Source of the DNA: Bacteroidota bacterium
GTDB lineage: Bacteria; Bacteroidota; Bacteroidia; Chitinophagales; Chitinophagaceae
Direction: 5' to 3'
Length of the DNA stretch: 6,775 nucleotides
Assembly (NCBI GenBank): GCA_023433755.1
Contig: JAEYUA010000266.1
Span: forward strand, 1-6,775
Shown here: positions 6,057-6,775 of the stretch, in pieces
Numbering within the stretch: the stretch's first letter is position 1
Layout of the letters: the number at the start of each line of letters is the position of its first letter
The notes under the pieces: model-generated
Database searches by the model: none
The model's input: the letters and a program-made list of their open reading frames with translations, nothing else
What the model was told of the DNA's origin: nothing
Translations under genes and position numbers: made by a program

Positions 6057-6775
6057 ATGAAACTATTAGATAAAAAAGTGGCACTCGTAACAGGTGCCGG
6101 ATCAGGCATTGGAAAAGCAACCGCTTTATTGATGGCCAAAGAAGGCGCCAAGGTAGTGGTGGCTGACATCAACGAGGAACATGGGAATGAAGCTGTAGAA
6201 GAAATCAAAAAAGCAGGAGGTGACGCGTTCTTTGTGAAAGCAGATTCCTCGAAAGCCGGCGATAATGAAGCGCTGGTTGCCGCTACTGTTAAACAGTATG
6301 GAGGACTTGACATTGCCGTGAACAATGCTGGCATAGGAGGTCCATTAGGACTAACAGGTGAATACCCGCTCGATGGCTGGCAGAAAGTGATCGATATTAA
6401 CCTCTCAGGTGTATTCTATGGACTGCGTTACCAGCTCCCTGCCATGAAAGAAAAAGGCGGCAGCATTATTAACGTTGCTTCGATCCTGGGCATGGCCGGC
6501 ACCAGGTTCTCACCTGCCTATGTTGCAGCCAAACATGGTGTGGTTGGACTCACCAAAGCAGCAGCGCTTGAATATGCCGATAAAAAGATCCGTGTCAATT
6601 CCATCGGGCCGGGTTATATCAAAACACCATTGGTGATGAATGCGCTTGATGAACCAACACTTAATGCCCTGGTAGGCCTGCACCCGATCGGCCGTCTCGG
6701 TGAATCGGAAGAGATCGCGGAACTGATCCTCTGGCTGGCCTCACCTAAATCTTCATTTGTAACAGGAGCTTACTA
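6057..6775 (+). CDS. Classical short-chain dehydrogenase/reductase, C-terminus cut by window edge
   Basis: The window holds 239 codons of an NAD(P)-dependent SDR oxidoreductase; family members are about 250 residues, so roughly a dozen are missing after FVTGAY (usually followed by a DGG motif). The Rossmann glycine motif TGAGSGIG is at residues 12-19, and Asp37 ends strand beta-2 (VVVAD), which favours NAD over NADP. NNAG is at 89-92. The catalytic tetrad is complete: N115, S142 in ASILG, Y155 and K159 in YVAAK. The IGPGYIKTPL segment follows. The sequence resembles proteins annotated as glucose 1-dehydrogenase or 3-oxoacyl-ACP-reductase-like SDRs, but such names do not fix the substrate. It is cytoplasmic and has its own promoter with CRP/FNR-like sites in front. 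The start is the first ATG before the LDKKVALVTGAG core, at the normal distance. The family is certain; the substrate is unknown. Confidence 0.95.
   Translation, partial: MKLLDKKVALVTGAGSGIGKATALLMAKEGAKVVVADINEEHGNEAVEEIKKAGGDAFFVKADSSKAGDNEALVAATVKQYGGLDIAVNNAGIGGPLGLTGEYPLDGWQKVIDINLSGVFYGLRYQLPAMKEKGGSIINVASILGMAGTRFSPAYVAAKHGVVGLTKAAALEYADKKIRVNSIGPGYIKTPLVMNALDEPTLNALVGLHPIGRLGESEEIAELILWLASPKSSFVTGAY

Noticed and set aside
6053..6334. Minus-strand open frame of 93 codons opposite the SDR gene
   Set aside because: Low-complexity Ser/Ala-rich translation typical of an antisense shadow; the plus-strand SDR with a complete catalytic tetrad explains the sequence.

Overview
This looks like a chromosomal fragment from a Bacteroidota bacterium, most likely of the Chitinophagaceae type. 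Three things point there: a type IX secretion (T9SS) sorting domain with the usual preceding Fn3-like module, a small Cys-rich DUF6660-like protein next to a TonB-dependent receptor with a carboxypeptidase-regulatory-like N-terminus, and promoter candidates of the Bacteroidetes form TAnnTTTG with no clear Shine-Dalgarno sequences. The family-level placement is an inference from protein style, not from a marker gene.

Left part (1-2340, minus strand): a two-gene unit. A 103-residue Cys-rich exported protein (2029-2340) comes first, followed after 42 bp by an outer-membrane TonB-dependent receptor (start at 1986) whose C-terminus runs off the left edge. The receptor has an acidic/His cluster just before its plug. 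Together the pair suggests handling or uptake of a metal ion or metal chelate, but the substrate cannot be read from the sequence.

Middle (2341-2538): a short divergent regulatory region with a promoter candidate for each side. Then comes one large plus-strand gene (2539-5799) for a 1086-residue secreted protein. It has a signal peptide, an N-terminal beta-sandwich-like module, an Ig-like module, a choice-of-anchor-J type module, a second Ig-like module, an endonuclease/exonuclease/phosphatase (EEP) catalytic domain with all expected active-site residues, an Fn3-like module and a T9SS type A sorting domain. It is best read as a cell-surface or released nuclease or phosphodiesterase. A strong intrinsic terminator follows at 5836-5861.

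Right part (5862-6775): a 195-bp regulatory region and a classical short-chain dehydrogenase/reductase that is cut by the right edge about a dozen residues before its expected end. The region in front of it is the most information-rich non-coding stretch: two FNR/CRP-like inverted repeats exactly 22 bp apart, a good Bacteroidetes promoter (TTG-N18-TAGCTTTG) and a 13-bp perfect palindrome over the predicted start site. This suggests the dehydrogenase is regulated by a CRP/FNR-family protein, possibly in response to oxygen, redox state or nitric oxide. I saw no RNA gene, CRISPR array or mobile element.
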